Counted from the stretch's first letter, positions 36,888 through 46,258 are shown. The stretch: DNA of 64,000 nucleotides from Actinomyces sp. (GCF_030530635.1 NZ_JAUMUL010000001.1:62001-126000); one strand, 5' to 3'. Made by a program: numbers and translations. The notes: generated from the letters alone by a model not told the origin.

Positions 36888-36906
36888 TAAGGCAACCCTT
36901 ACATTT
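36888..36906. promoter_or_regulatory. Iron box (DtxR/IdeR-type) overlapping the ndh promoter
   Basis: TAAGGCAACCCTTACATTT matches the DtxR/IdeR consensus TWAGGTWAGSCTWACCTWA at 15 of 19 positions by my count. It overlaps TACATT (36900–36905), a -10 hexamer six bases before the ndh ATG. Binding by an iron-loaded repressor would block this promoter; this is an inference from the match. Confidence 0.6.
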
Positions 36907-36911
36907 GCGCT

Positions 36912-38411
36912 ATGAGACGTCCCGTCGCCATCATCCTCACCTCCGCCGGACTTGCCGCAGGTGCCGCGATCGCCCTGACCGCTCGACCGAGGCGCCTGCA
37001 TGTGCCCCCGGTTCCTCTGGGCGATAGGCGTCACCGTCCGCCCCGTGTGCTCATTGCCGGCGGCGGTTACGTCGGCTTCATCGCAGCTCGGGAGCTGCGT
37101 AAACGGCTGAATACCGATGAGGTGGAGATCGCCGTCGTCGATCCGCGCCCGTACATGACCTACCAACCCTTCTTGCCTGAGGTCGCCGCCGGTTCCATCC
37201 AGCCGCGGCATGTGGTCGCCTCCCACCGTCGCGGCCTGGACGGCATCACCATCCTGACCGGTTCAGTCACAGACATCGACCACGCACACCGCAGCGTCAC
37301 CGTCACGCCCCCCATACCCGAGTCCACCAGAATCACCCCCGAGCCCTATCCACTGACCTATGACCACCTAGTGCTCGCCCTGGGTGCCGAGGCACGTACC
37401 CTGCCCATTCCCGGTCTGGCCGAGCAGGCCCTGGGCTTCAAGCAGGTGGAGGAGGCGCTCGCTCTGCGCAACCGAGTGCTCTCCCGCATCGAAGAGGCCG
37501 CCTCCACCTGGGATCACGACCGGCGTCGGCGCCTGCTCACGTTCGTATTCGTGGGCGGCGGTTTCGCCGGCGTGGAGGCGATCGCCGAGTTGGAGGACAT
37601 GGCCCGCGCCGCTGTGGCCAAGATCCCAAGCATCGAACAGAGCGATGTGCACTTCGTGCTGGTAGAAGGCACCCGCCGCATCCTGCCCGAACTCACCGAG
37701 GAGCTGTCCGGCTACGGCCTGCAGCAACTGCGGGAGCGCGACATCGACGTGCGGCTATCCACCTTCTTGAACTCCTGCGTCGACGGACACGTGGTCCTGT
37801 CCGACGGCACCGAGTTCGACGCCGACACCATTGTGTGGACCGCAGGGGTAAAGGCGGCCCCGGTGCTGGCCGACTCGGACCTGCCCATTGAGGGGCGCGG
37901 CCGCGTCACCGCCCTGCCCACATTGCAGGTGGCCCGTGAGGGCGTGGTCGTGGATGGTGCCTGGGCCGCAGGCGACTGTGCGGCCGTGCCCGACCTGGCC
38001 GGCGACGATCCGGAGGCCACCTGTGCACCCACCGCTCAGCACGCGGTCCGTCAGGCCAAGGTCTTGGCCGACAACCTGGTGAAGACTCTGACGGCCGATG
38101 CCGACGGGCAGCCGCAGCTGTCCGTTTACCGGCACGAGAACCTCGGCACCGTCGCCTCTCTCGGCATCGGCAAGGGGGTGGCCCGCATCATGGGGCACAA
38201 CCTGCGTGGCATTCCGGCCTGGACCGCTCACCGCGGCTATCACGTCTATGCCATGCCCACTCTCAACCGGAAGGTGCGGATCATGATGGACTGGTTCGCG
38301 GCCGTCGTCTTCCGCCGCGACTTGGCCAGCTTCGGATCGGTGGCCGCACCCGGTGCCGCCTTCGCCGCTGCCGCGGAGCACGACGCCCGCCTGGCCCAGC
38401 GGCGCGGCTGA
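36912..38411 (+). CDS. ndh: Type II NADH dehydrogenase (NDH-2)
   Basis: 499 aa FAD enzyme that passes electrons from NADH to quinone without pumping protons. The N-terminus has an uncommon hydrophobic leader ([20 protein letters not shown]) that could anchor it, followed by the FAD-binding [37 protein letters not shown], the NADH-binding [17 protein letters not shown], and [11 protein letters not shown]. The mRNA is probably leaderless (TACATT six bases upstream), with an iron box over the promoter. Confidence 0.93.
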   Translation: MRRPVAIILTSAGLAAGAAIALTARPRRLHVPPVPLGDRRHRPPRVLIAGGGYVGFIAARELRKRLNTDEVEIAVVDPRPYMTYQPFLPEVAAGSIQPRHVVASHRRGLDGITILTGSVTDIDHAHRSVTVTPPIPESTRITPEPYPLTYDHLVLALGAEARTLPIPGLAEQALGFKQVEEALALRNRVLSRIEEAASTWDHDRRRRLLTFVFVGGGFAGVEAIAELEDMARAAVAKIPSIEQSDVHFVLVEGTRRILPELTEELSGYGLQQLRERDIDVRLSTFLNSCVDGHVVLSDGTEFDADTIVWTAGVKAAPVLADSDLPIEGRGRVTALPTLQVAREGVVVDGAWAAGDCAAVPDLAGDDPEATCAPTAQHAVRQAKVLADNLVKTLTADADGQPQLSVYRHENLGTVASLGIGKGVARIMGHNLRGIPAWTAHRGYHVYAMPTLNRKVRIMMDWFAAVVFRRDLASFGSVAAPGAAFAAAAEHDARLAQRRG

Positions 38412-38514
38412 GTCCTCCACTATCCCAGGAGAGGAGATCCGTGGCGCCGCGACGGCTCTGTGGCTGCCAACACGGACGTCGTTCAGAGCGCTGATCAGGC
38501 CTACACTTCGCGGG

Positions 38515-40194
38515 ATGACTACGATCGAGACGATTGGCAGCACCGCCTCCTCCAACAAACGGTCATGGGGCGCGGACCCTCCCCGCACCTACCACGTGCG
38601 CACGCTCGGCTGCCAGATGAATGTTCACGACTCCGAGCATATGGCGGGCCTGCTGGAGCAGGCGGGATACCGCCGCGCCGAGGACGTTCCCGAGGTGGCG
38701 GCGCGTGCTACCGCGGCCGGTGACGGCGGTGCGGACGTCGTCATCATCAATACCTGCTCCGTGCGGGAGAACGCCGCCACCCGCCTGTTCGGCAACCTCG
38801 GTCAGCTGGCCGCAGTCAAGCGGGAGCGCCCCGGCATGCAGATCGCCGTGGCCGGCTGCCTGGCCCAGCAGATGGGGGAGGGGATCGTCGAGAAGGCCCC
38901 GTGGGTCGACGTCGTCTTCGGCACCCACAACATCGATGTGCTACCCGCACTGCTGGACCGCGCCCGCCACAACGCCGAGGCCGCCGTCGAGATCGAGGAG
39001 TCCCTGAAGGTCTTCCCCTCCACTCTGCCGACCCGGCGTGAGTCGCCCTACGCCGCCTGGGTGTCCATCGCGGTGGGCTGCAACAACACCTGTACCTTCT
39101 GCATCGTCCCCTCCCTGCGCGGCAAGCAGCGCGACCGGCGCCCCGGTGACATCCTGGCCGAGGTCCAGGCCGTCGCCGCCCAGGGGGCCATCGAGGTCAC
39201 CCTGCTGGGGCAGAACGTCAACTCCTACGGTGTCGGCTTCGGTGAGCGTGGCGCCTTCGCCGGCCTGCTGCGCGCGGCCGGGAGCGTGGAGGGCATTGAG
39301 CGGGTGCGCTTCACCAGCCCGCACCCGGCGGCCTTCACCGACGACGTCATCGACGCCATGGCCGACACGCCCGCGGTCATGCCGAGCCTGCACATGCCGC
39401 TGCAATCCGGATCGGACCGGGTCCTGCGGGCCATGCGCCGCTCCTACCGAACCCGCCGGTTCCTCGACATCCTCGAGCGCGTGCGCGACCGGATGCCGCA
39501 GGCCGCCATCACCACCGACCTGATCGTCGGCTTCCCCGGCGAGACCGAGGCGGATTTCCAGGCGACCCTCGACGTCGTGGAGCAGGCCCGCTTCGCCTCC
39601 GCCTTCACCTTCGAGTTCTCCCCACGCCCGGGCACCCCGGCCGCGGGCATGCCCGACCAGGTGCCGATCGAGGTGGTCAAGGAGCGCTACGCCCGTCTGG
39701 ACGAACTGGTGCGGCGCATCACCCGGGAGGAGAACGAGCGTCAGGAGGGGCGCATCGTCGAGATCCTCGTGGCCGAGGGCGAGGGCCGCCGCGACCGGGC
39801 CACGGCACGCATCTCCGGGCGCGCCGCCGACAACCGCCTGGTGCACGCCGCCCTGCCGGTCGGGCTGGCGGCAGACGACTACGCCGCCGGCGCCCCGCGG
39901 CCCGGAGACATGCTCATCGTCCGCGTCACGCACGGCGCCCCCCACAACCTCATTGCCGATTCCGCCCGCTGCGGCGTCGCGGCCGATGGGGCGGCCGTGG
40001 ATGGTGCGGGCCGAGGTGCCGGGGACCGCATCTGGCTGGACGGCGGCCCCGCCCTGTTCGAGGTGCGGCGCACCCGGGCCGGGGATGCCTGGGAGCGCCG
40101 TCGCCGTGAATCCCACGCCGAGCCCGAGCCGGATGCGGCGCCCGTGGCCATTGGTATGCCGACGCTCCGTCCCGGGGCGCATGGCATGAGGTAG
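38515..40194 (+). CDS. miaB: tRNA-2-methylthio-N6-dimethylallyladenosine synthase
   Basis: 559 aa radical-SAM methylthiotransferase that modifies A37 of tRNAs after MiaA (encoded at 52884). The N-terminal UPF0004 domain supplies three cluster cysteines ([23 protein letters not shown]). The radical-SAM motif is CNNTCTFC, followed by [10 protein letters not shown] and [14 protein letters not shown]. The C-terminal TRAM domain is present, with a roughly 60-residue low-complexity tail. The start at 38515 follows TACACT by seven bases (leaderless) and gives the standard N-terminus; the longer frame upstream overlaps the promoter. Confidence 0.95.
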   Translation: MTTIETIGSTASSNKRSWGADPPRTYHVRTLGCQMNVHDSEHMAGLLEQAGYRRAEDVPEVAARATAAGDGGADVVIINTCSVRENAATRLFGNLGQLAAVKRERPGMQIAVAGCLAQQMGEGIVEKAPWVDVVFGTHNIDVLPALLDRARHNAEAAVEIEESLKVFPSTLPTRRESPYAAWVSIAVGCNNTCTFCIVPSLRGKQRDRRPGDILAEVQAVAAQGAIEVTLLGQNVNSYGVGFGERGAFAGLLRAAGSVEGIERVRFTSPHPAAFTDDVIDAMADTPAVMPSLHMPLQSGSDRVLRAMRRSYRTRRFLDILERVRDRMPQAAITTDLIVGFPGETEADFQATLDVVEQARFASAFTFEFSPRPGTPAAGMPDQVPIEVVKERYARLDELVRRITREENERQEGRIVEILVAEGEGRRDRATARISGRAADNRLVHAALPVGLAADDYAAGAPRPGDMLIVRVTHGAPHNLIADSARCGVAADGAAVDGAGRGAGDRIWLDGGPALFEVRRTRAGDAWERRRRESHAEPEPDAAPVAIGMPTLRPGAHGMR

Positions 40195-40298
40195 GTCGTC
40201 TGCACCGCTTCGCGATCACGAATAGTGATGCTTTGAGGGCGCGCATCGTGAGCGACTCGGAGTCGCTGGGTGGACCCGTGGGAGTTGACAGTCAGGCG

Positions 40299-40329
40299 GT
40301 GTACTGACACACTGAGTGTGTTGGTACAC
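40299..40329. promoter_or_regulatory. 31-bp palindromic operator of the GntR operon
   Basis: GTGTACTGACACACT and AGTGTGTTGGTACAC flank a single central base and match as inverted repeats at 13 of 15 positions. The palindrome lies between a TTGACA -35 hexamer (40285–40290) and the start of the membrane gene, and covers the expected -10 zone. YtrA-type GntR proteins bind such sites; the regulator is encoded at 41285. Confidence 0.75.
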
Positions 40330-40346
40330 TGAGTGAGAGGTCGGTG

Positions 40347-41291
40347 ATGTCGACATTCGTCGTTTGGGTGCTCGTGGCCGCCGTCGTATTCCAGCTGCCC
40401 GCCGCGAGCGCACTCCGGGACGGCTCCGGCCGGGATCAACACACCGAGGAGTACCTCGCCGGACAGGGGCTCGTGCTGCCGCCCGACCTGCGGCAGCAGC
40501 TGCTCTCGCGCCTGCATCTGCGGTCGCATACCGCCGTCGCCTGGGGCTGGGGCGGCTGGGCAGCGGGTGTCGCGATGGCCGCGGCGGTCCAGGCGTTCGG
40601 CGCCGTCCACCTCGTACCGCTCATCACGCTCCTGGCCACTGCTCTTGGGCATGCGACCGGCGCGATCATCGGCCTGATGCGGGAGGTGGTCGATCCTCTC
40701 CCAGCCGCACCCCGGGTGGCCCGCGCCCGGGCCACGACGTGGAGGGATTACTGCGACCGCTGGGACCGTCGTGCGGCGCTCCTTGCGGTCCTGTCCACCG
40801 CTTTCGCCTGCATCGCCGCCCTGGGCGTGTGGGTGCTGACCCCGCTGCGCCCGGACGGCGGGTGGCTGGTGCTCGCGGCAGTCATCGGCGCGGGGGCGTG
40901 TGTGGGAGTCGCGGATATGCTCTGCCTGCGGCTCGCAGCGGTCCTGGCCGATCGTCCCCAGCGGGCACACGGCGACCTCGAGCTCGCCTGGGATGATGCG
41001 CTGCGCTCGGGCGCCGTCAGGGGAGTGCTCGACGTGGTTGTTGGCACCGGGCTCCTGGCGACCCTGATCATTCTCGGGACCTCTGCCACGTGGCTGATCG
41101 CCCCGGAGGTGCGTGCCCGGGGCATGGAGCTGACCGCGCTCCTGGGGCTGGCCGCCCTTCTTGTGGGGCTCGCCTGCTGGGCGGCGATTCTCGTGCCGTG
41201 GCAGCGCGGACGGCGGGTGCGCAACCCCTCCCTGGGGCTGTGGCGCGACCATGACCTCTCGGGGCCTGCGCAGGAGGGGCGGGCGTGCTGA
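40347..41291 (+). CDS. Integral membrane protein in GntR operon
   Basis: 314 aa with about six hydrophobic segments: STFVVWVLVAAVVFQL at the N-terminus, AVAWGWGGWAAGVAMAAAVQ and LVPLITLLATALGHATGAII near 70–110, a pair near 155–200, and two near 225–285. AGAGG is placed well for the ATG at 40347. It overlaps the GntR regulator gene by seven bases. Membrane proteins in YtrA-type operons are often transporters or envelope-stress proteins, but I recognise no specific family here. It is controlled, by inference, through the palindrome just upstream. Confidence 0.72.
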   Translation: MSTFVVWVLVAAVVFQLPAASALRDGSGRDQHTEEYLAGQGLVLPPDLRQQLLSRLHLRSHTAVAWGWGGWAAGVAMAAAVQAFGAVHLVPLITLLATALGHATGAIIGLMREVVDPLPAAPRVARARATTWRDYCDRWDRRAALLAVLSTAFACIAALGVWVLTPLRPDGGWLVLAAVIGAGACVGVADMLCLRLAAVLADRPQRAHGDLELAWDDALRSGAVRGVLDVVVGTGLLATLIILGTSATWLIAPEVRARGMELTALLGLAALLVGLACWAAILVPWQRGRRVRNPSLGLWRDHDLSGPAQEGRAC

Positions 41292-41668
41292 CGGTCGACG
41301 CCTCCGGGCGGACACCCCCCTTCGAGCAGATCCGGGACCAGTTGAGGGCGCAGATCGTCGCCGGGGATCTCGACGTCGGGACGAGGCTGCCCTCGGTACG
41401 TCGGCTCGCAGCGGACCTCGGGGTCGCTCCGGGGACGGTTGCCCGGGCCTACCGAGAACTCGAACAGGCCGGCCTGGTCCGCACCAACCGGCGCACCGGC
41501 ACGATCGTCGCGCCGCCCGCGGCCGTGGGCGGGCGCAGTGCGGCCGAACTCGCGGCGTACTGCGTCGCCGGAATGCGGGGGCTCGCGCTCACCGACGAGC
41601 AGATCGTGGCGGCCGTGCAGGACTGCCTGCGGCGTGATCCTCGACCGCCGACCGATTTCGGTACGTAA
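41285..41668 (+). CDS. GntR-family transcriptional regulator, YtrA type
   Basis: 127 aa. The winged helix-turn-helix covers about residues 10–80: PPFEQIRDQLRAQIVAGDL, RLPSVRRLAADLGVAPGTVA, RAYRELEQAGLVRTNRRTG. There is no large effector domain, only a short helical dimerisation tail, as in the YtrA subfamily. It is the last gene of a two-gene operon, and its final codons and stop are formed by a family A repeat (RPPTDFGT). Confidence 0.9.
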   Translation: MLTVDASGRTPPFEQIRDQLRAQIVAGDLDVGTRLPSVRRLAADLGVAPGTVARAYRELEQAGLVRTNRRTGTIVAPPAAVGGRSAAELAAYCVAGMRGLALTDEQIVAAVQDCLRRDPRPPTDFGT

Positions 41669-41690
41669 GTTCAACCGATCTCGGCGGGGG
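41651..41690. repeat. Family A repeat, two units, overlapping the gntR stop
   Basis: ACCGATTTCGGTACGTAA begins at 41651 and ACCGATCTCGGCGGG at 41674, 23 bp apart. The first unit encodes the last residues and the stop codon of the GntR gene. Confidence 0.8.
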
Positions 41691-41827
41691 GCGGTGAATA
41701 GTTCGGCAGGCAGGGTGCGGAAGGCGTGGGGGACGGCCGCCGAGCCGCCGGTTGTGGCCGTCGCGTGGCGCCACCAAGTGAAGACACGGCGCCACCACAG
41801 CCCTATATGTCAATAGTCCGGTAACTT

Positions 41828-42403
41828 TCAAGCACTGGCAGTCAGAGCGGCTGCTCCGAATGACACGCTGAAGTCTTCGCACCAGAGGACCACGGACTTC
41901 CAGGTCGTCAGGTCGATATCCGAGGGCAAGTCGTACAGCTGGTTGCCTTTGTTCCCCTTTAGAGTAGAGACGTCGAGGTGATCGTGATCGGCTGCCGTGT
42001 GCCATCCGCCCGTACCCTCGACCACGGGTCCTGCGCTTAACCACACGTGGACATCTGGTCCGTTAGAAGTCATCAGGTCGGCCAACGCAAGTTGGTGGCT
42101 CCCGTCCGGCAACCTGTAGATGGTCGCCGTGCCGCTCGTCTCGTGCTCGTGGGATACGAAGGAGCCGGTAGCCACGACGGTGGGGGCGGCGGGCTGGGAC
42201 TGCGTTTGCAGACCCGGGTCGGGAGCGTCCGATTGCGGTGTATCTGGTGCTGTAGCGGCTGCTGGCGGTAGCGCGTCGTTGACGGTCTTGTCAATGAATA
42301 GGAGCCAGGGTTTGAAAATGGCTAGAGCGGCGATGAGCAGGATCGCGGTTATGCCAGCCAGAGGCAGGATGACACGCTTGCTGTGCGGGAAGGCGAGCGA
42401 CAC
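41828..42403 (-). CDS. DM13-domain membrane-anchored protein
   Basis: 191 aa. One N-terminal membrane helix (VILPLAGITAILLIAALAIF) is followed by a Pro/Ala-rich linker and an extracellular domain of about 115 residues. The domain contains FVSHEHETSGTATIYRLPDG, LALADLMTSNGPDVHVWLS, YDLPSDIDLTTWKSVVLWCE and a single Cys. This fits the DM13 domain, proposed from sequence analysis to take part in redox or electron transfer. AAGGAG precedes the GTG at 42403. It lies next to apbE and the iron-uptake genes, which supports a redox role at the cell surface. Confidence 0.75.
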   Translation of the reverse strand: MSLAFPHSKRVILPLAGITAILLIAALAIFKPWLLFIDKTVNDALPPAAATAPDTPQSDAPDPGLQTQSQPAAPTVVATGSFVSHEHETSGTATIYRLPDGSHQLALADLMTSNGPDVHVWLSAGPVVEGTGGWHTAADHDHLDVSTLKGNKGNQLYDLPSDIDLTTWKSVVLWCEDFSVSFGAAALTASA

Positions 42404-42427
42404 AAAGGTCTCCTTTCAATGTTTCCT

Positions 42428-42446
42428 CAATGATAGATATACCTTA
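42428..42446 (-). promoter_or_regulatory. Weak iron box upstream of the DM13 gene
   Basis: On the minus strand TAAGGTATATCTATCATTG matches the DtxR/IdeR consensus at about 13 of 19 positions. It is 25 bp before the DM13 start. The right half is poor, so this is tentative. Confidence 0.35.
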
Positions 42447-42543
42447 TGTGGCGAGTGCAGCCTTGTCTAATCGCTGTGAATGAACGCTTGGTGGTTGCGC
42501 ATCGCTGTTAGCGCCGTCGCGTAAGCCGGATGGACGCCCGGCT

Positions 42544-42607
42544 ACTGATCTCGGCAGAGGACTGCCACCGATCTCGGTACGTAACGTCTACCGATCTCGG
42601 CGGGGGG
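42544..42607. repeat. Family A repeat, three units, at the apbE 3' end
   Basis: Units begin at 42544 (degenerate, ACTGATCTCGGC), 42567 (ACCGATCTCGGTACGTAA) and 42590 (ACCGATCTCGGCGGG), each 23 bp apart. The last unit provides the stop codon and final residues (PRRDR) of apbE. Confidence 0.8.
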
Positions 42608-43604
42608 AGGAGGAGGTGAAGAGTTCCGCGGGCAGGTCGTGCCAGGTGCGGGAGACGGCGGCGGAGCCGTCGGCGCGCAGCAGGGCGAAGTCATAGTCGA
42701 AGCCCGCAGCCGCCAGGGCCGCGGGATCGCTCACGAACAGCGCCGTGGCCAGTCCGTCCGCCTCGGCGCAGCTGCCCGCAACCGCCCAGGTCGCGATGAC
42801 GGCGTTCATCCCCTGTATCGGCAGGCCCGTGTGCGCATCCAGGATGTGGTGCAGTCCCGGTCCCCAGGTGCGGCGGGAGACGCCCGAGGCACACACCGCC
42901 CCATTGGCAAGCTCGACGACGCCGACCACCTCGCCTTCACCCCCGCTCGCCGCCCCGGGCCGTTCCAGGCCGATGCGCACCGGCTCGGAGCAGTGCACCA
43001 GCAGGTCGCCGTCGGCGTCAATCAAGTACTCGTCGCGGCCATCCTCCCGCAGCCAGGCGGCCAGCAGGTCGGCCAGGAAACCCTTCCCGGCGGCGCCGAC
43101 GTCGATCAGCACCGGCTCGTGCAGCACTAGCCTGTCGCCATCGTGGCGGGCGGTGTCCGCCCAGGTGGGCCGCCCATGGTCGGCCCCGAGCCTGTGGACG
43201 GCGCCGTCGCGCACCACGAAGCTGTATTCGGCGTCATAGCCGAGCGCTACCAGATCTGCGCCGGCAAGAGGGTCGATGCGTCCGTCGGTGGCGCCGTGCA
43301 GCCGGTCGTACAGGTCGAGCAGCGCCGCAGATCCGGGTGGCAGCTCAAGTACGACCTCGCCGTGCCGTCCCCGGACGATTCGCCCGCCGCCCGGCCCGTG
43401 ACTGACCCGCACGGCAGCCGCACGGCGCATCAACGACCCGGTGCGGAAGCGCGACCAGACATCTTCGAAGGCGTCCACGCGCGCCGTGACCTTTTCGCGC
43501 AGCGTGTCGGGCAGGGGAGAGCGGGTATAGACCACCCACCGGCAGCCGGTGGCCTCGAAGTGCCAGGCCTGCGTGAGCCCGCCGGGGGCCTCCAGTGCGC
43601 ACAT
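42588..43604 (-). CDS. apbE: FAD:protein FMN transferase
   Basis: 338 aa. ApbE-type enzymes cleave FAD and attach FMN covalently to a Thr or Ser of extracytoplasmic proteins. The N-terminal segment AWHFEATGCRWVVYT and the C-terminal LDAHTGLPIQGMNAVIATWA, SCAEADGLATALFV contain the conserved DxxTG and AD-x-LATA motifs. I see no signal peptide, which leaves its location open. The start at 43604 is chosen for the AGGGAGGGG just upstream. It is divergent from the iron operon, whose last gene encodes an FMN-binding lipoprotein with a flavinylation site, its likely substrate. Confidence 0.92.
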   Translation of the reverse strand: MCALEAPGGLTQAWHFEATGCRWVVYTRSPLPDTLREKVTARVDAFEDVWSRFRTGSLMRRAAAVRVSHGPGGGRIVRGRHGEVVLELPPGSAALLDLYDRLHGATDGRIDPLAGADLVALGYDAEYSFVVRDGAVHRLGADHGRPTWADTARHDGDRLVLHEPVLIDVGAAGKGFLADLLAAWLREDGRDEYLIDADGDLLVHCSEPVRIGLERPGAASGGEGEVVGVVELANGAVCASGVSRRTWGPGLHHILDAHTGLPIQGMNAVIATWAVAGSCAEADGLATALFVSDPAALAAAGFDYDFALLRADGSAAVSRTWHDLPAELFTSSSPRRDR

Positions 43605-43676
43605 ATCCCCTCCCTGACCTGGATCAATGCAGACCATCCGATCATGACTGCCCGTCAGGTCTCGATGCGACCGGTT

Positions 43677-43706
43677 TTGACGTGACCAAATAAGTGAGCC
43701 TACTCT
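43677..43706 (+). promoter_or_regulatory. Promoter of the iron-uptake operon
   Basis: TTGACG (43677–43682) and TACTCT (43701–43706) are separated by 18 bp, a good sigma-70-type promoter directed at the FTR1 gene. The -10 element lies inside the first iron box. Confidence 0.65.
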
Positions 43707-43732
43707 TTTGGATACAGGTCTGCCTTACCTAT
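43690..43732. promoter_or_regulatory. Tandem iron boxes (DtxR/IdeR-type)
   Basis: Two 19-bp matches to TWAGGTWAGSCTWACCTWA: 43690–43708 (about 13 of 19, over the -10 element) and 43714–43732 (ACAGGTCTGCCTTACCTAT, about 14 of 19), with centres 24 bp apart. Placement over and just after the promoter fits iron-dependent repression of the operon. Confidence 0.6.
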
Positions 43733-43782
43733 TCAGAGGGAGCGCCGGCCGACGCCTACAGCACGTGAAGGAACCCGTCCGC

Positions 43783-45522
43783 ATGTCCCACGCCTCGGTA
43801 CAGTCCCGCTCCATGCCCCAGCCGGTGCGCGCCGGCGTCGCGCTCGGAGCGGTATTACTGCTGCTGATGGGAGTGGTCTCCGGGCCCTGGTCGACGGCCC
43901 GGGCGGCCGAGTCCGACACGGACTATGACTCCTGGAGCGCCGTGGCGCAGGCCATCGCCGCGCAGCTCACCGCCGCGTCCGACTCCTACGCCTCGGGCGA
44001 CACCTCCGGAGCCGCCGCCGCCTTCCAGCGCGCCTACAACTCCGGGTACGTCGCCTCCAACCTTCAGGTCGTCACCACCGACAATCTCGGCGCCGACGTC
44101 GTCACCCAGCAACGGCAGGCCTTCAACGACCTGCGTCGGGCCGCCTACTCCACAGGCAACGCACAGACCATCAGCTCCGGCATCACGGCGCTATCCGACT
44201 CCCTTACCGATACCACCGCCCAACTCGATGATCTGGCCGACCTGGCCGACCCACGTAGCTACGCCGCCAATCAGGCCGCCACCATCGCCACCGAGCGGGC
44301 CGAGATCCAGGCCAACAAGACCCGGGTCAATGAGGGACGCGGCGAGCGCACCTGGACTCAGGTCGCCGCCGAGATGAACGAGCTGATCGACTCCGGCGTG
44401 GACAAGGCCGCCTCCGGAGACCGCGAGGGCGGTGCTGCCGACGTCAACAGTGCCTACTACGGCTACTACGAGAAGCTCGGCTTTGAGAAGACTGTCATGG
44501 CCGCCATCTCCGGCGACCGTGTCTCCGAGGTGGAGAACCAGTTCAAGATCGTGCGCAAAGCCATGATTCGAGGCGACGACAGCAGCACGGTCAGCGCCGA
44601 GGCCGAGACCCTCAAGAACTACCTGACCGAGGACGCCGCCGCCCTCGACGGCGGCGCGGCCGACAACGTCAGCCCCGTCAAGGCCTTCCTGACCGGCTCC
44701 TTCGGGCAGGCCTTCCTGATTCTGCTGCGTGAGGGCCTGGAGGCGATCCTGGTGGTCGCCGCCGTCATCGCCTACCTGCTCAAGGCCGGTATGCGGGACC
44801 GTGTCAAGTACATCTACGCTGGGGTCGCCCTGGGATTGGCGGGCTCAGGGCTGGTGGCGCTGGCCTTCACCTGGCTGTACGACTCGGCCTCCGCCCATCA
44901 GGAGGTCCTTGAGGGCATCGTGGCACTGATAGCCATGGTGATGTTGCTGTTCACGTCCAACTGGATGCTGTCGAAGTCCTCGGTGGCGTCATGGAACCGC
45001 TACATCAAGGACAAGACCGAGGCCTCCATCTCCAACGGCGGCTTCTGGGCGCTGGCCTCGCTGTCATTCCTGGCGGTCTTCCGTGAGGGCGCCGAGACGG
45101 TCATGTTCTACGAGGCGCTGTTCACCATGGACCCCGGTGGCTCGGCCGGCATATGGCAGGGCTTCGCCGCCGGTGCGGTCGTGCTCGTGGTCATCTTCCT
45201 GCTCATCCGCTTCACCAGCGTGAGGATTCCGCTGCGGCCCTTCTTCGCCATCACGAGTTTCCTCATGGCCGTCCTCGTCGTGATTTTCGCCGGCGGCGGC
45301 GCCCACGCCCTCATTGAGGGCGACATCATCCCGGCGACTTACGTCCAGGGATGGCCCACGTACGACTACCTGGGCCTGTACCCCTACCGGGAGACTCTCC
45401 TGTTCCAGGCCTTCATGGCCGTGGTCGTCATCGTCCTGTCCATCGCCTCCGTTGTGCGCCACCGCCGTGCGGACGCCGTCCGGGCGGCCATGGATGCGGA
45501 CGCCGAGGCCACGGCCCAATAG
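43783..45522 (+). CDS. efeU: FTR1-family iron permease with large N-terminal domain
   Basis: About 579 aa from the ATG at 43783. A signal sequence (VALGAVLLLLMGVVSGPWSTARAA, split by polar ends) leads to a helical extracytoplasmic domain of about 270 residues. The FTR1 permease follows, with about seven helices. Both iron-transport motifs are present: LREGLEA (about 316–320) and FREGAET (about 434–438). It would import iron across the membrane after oxidation or relay from the P19-like lipoprotein. It heads an operon of seven genes and lies behind tandem iron boxes. An upstream in-frame start exists, but GAAGGAA favours this one. Confidence 0.9.
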   Translation: MSHASVQSRSMPQPVRAGVALGAVLLLLMGVVSGPWSTARAAESDTDYDSWSAVAQAIAAQLTAASDSYASGDTSGAAAAFQRAYNSGYVASNLQVVTTDNLGADVVTQQRQAFNDLRRAAYSTGNAQTISSGITALSDSLTDTTAQLDDLADLADPRSYAANQAATIATERAEIQANKTRVNEGRGERTWTQVAAEMNELIDSGVDKAASGDREGGAADVNSAYYGYYEKLGFEKTVMAAISGDRVSEVENQFKIVRKAMIRGDDSSTVSAEAETLKNYLTEDAAALDGGAADNVSPVKAFLTGSFGQAFLILLREGLEAILVVAAVIAYLLKAGMRDRVKYIYAGVALGLAGSGLVALAFTWLYDSASAHQEVLEGIVALIAMVMLLFTSNWMLSKSSVASWNRYIKDKTEASISNGGFWALASLSFLAVFREGAETVMFYEALFTMDPGGSAGIWQGFAAGAVVLVVIFLLIRFTSVRIPLRPFFAITSFLMAVLVVIFAGGGAHALIEGDIIPATYVQGWPTYDYLGLYPYRETLLFQAFMAVVVIVLSIASVVRHRRADAVRAAMDADAEATAQ

Positions 45523-45573
45523 TCCTGGGCGCACCGAATAATCAGCACCAACAACCAACGAAGGAAACACCCC

Positions 45574-46203
45574 ATGCGATCCCTCAAGCTCATCAGCGCC
45601 ACGGGCGCACTCGTCCTGGCCGGGACCCTCGGCCTGGTCGCCTGCTCTTCCAATAACGCCGACGACGCCTCGTCCGGCGCAGCCACGCAGGCCGCTGCGG
45701 ACTCCGGTAACGAGGCCGGATTCGAGGAGTTCAGTGTCAACGAATCCCAGGAGGATCAGGAGGCCGAGGGGCAGATCAGCGTCAACTTGGTCTACTTCCA
45801 GCCGGTCGACATGGAGCCCGCAGGGGCCGCCGGCTTGGCGGCTTCGAACGCCAGCTTCCACATGGAGGCCGACATCAGCGCCTTGGCCGACAACACCCTC
45901 GGTTACGGTGCCGGTGACTTCGTGCCCGGGCTGACCGTGGACTATTCCATTGCCCGCGCGGACGGATCCGGCGAGCCGGTGGAGGGCACCTTCATGCAGA
46001 TGAACGCCTCCGACGGCCCCCACTACGGGGCCAACATCGCTCTGAATGAGGCCGGCCAGTACAAGGTCACCATCACCATCCACAGCCCGGAGGAGAACGG
46101 CTGGGTGCTGCACACCGACCCCGAGACCGGTGTTGAGGGTCGCTTCTGGAACGAGCCCATCGAACTCACCTGGGACTGGGACTACACCCCCATGGAGTGG
46201 TGA
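45574..46203 (+). CDS. Iron-transport lipoprotein, P19/Tp34 family
   Basis: 209 aa. Lipoprotein signal with lipobox LVAC (Cys24), then an acidic linker and an immunoglobulin-like domain. NASFHMEADI and FMQMNASDGPHYGANI contain the Met and His residues that bind copper or iron in Campylobacter P19 and Treponema Tp34; a further His is in TIHSPEENG. P19 proteins work with FTR1 permeases to capture ferric iron in the periplasm. It follows the permease by 51 bp. Confidence 0.9.
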   Translation: MRSLKLISATGALVLAGTLGLVACSSNNADDASSGAATQAAADSGNEAGFEEFSVNESQEDQEAEGQISVNLVYFQPVDMEPAGAAGLAASNASFHMEADISALADNTLGYGAGDFVPGLTVDYSIARADGSGEPVEGTFMQMNASDGPHYGANIALNEAGQYKVTITIHSPEENGWVLHTDPETGVEGRFWNEPIELTWDWDYTPMEW

Positions 46204-46258
46204 GCCGCCGGTGCCGCCGCGCGCCCCGGTAGGGGGAGAGGCCGGCGTCGCCACCGGT

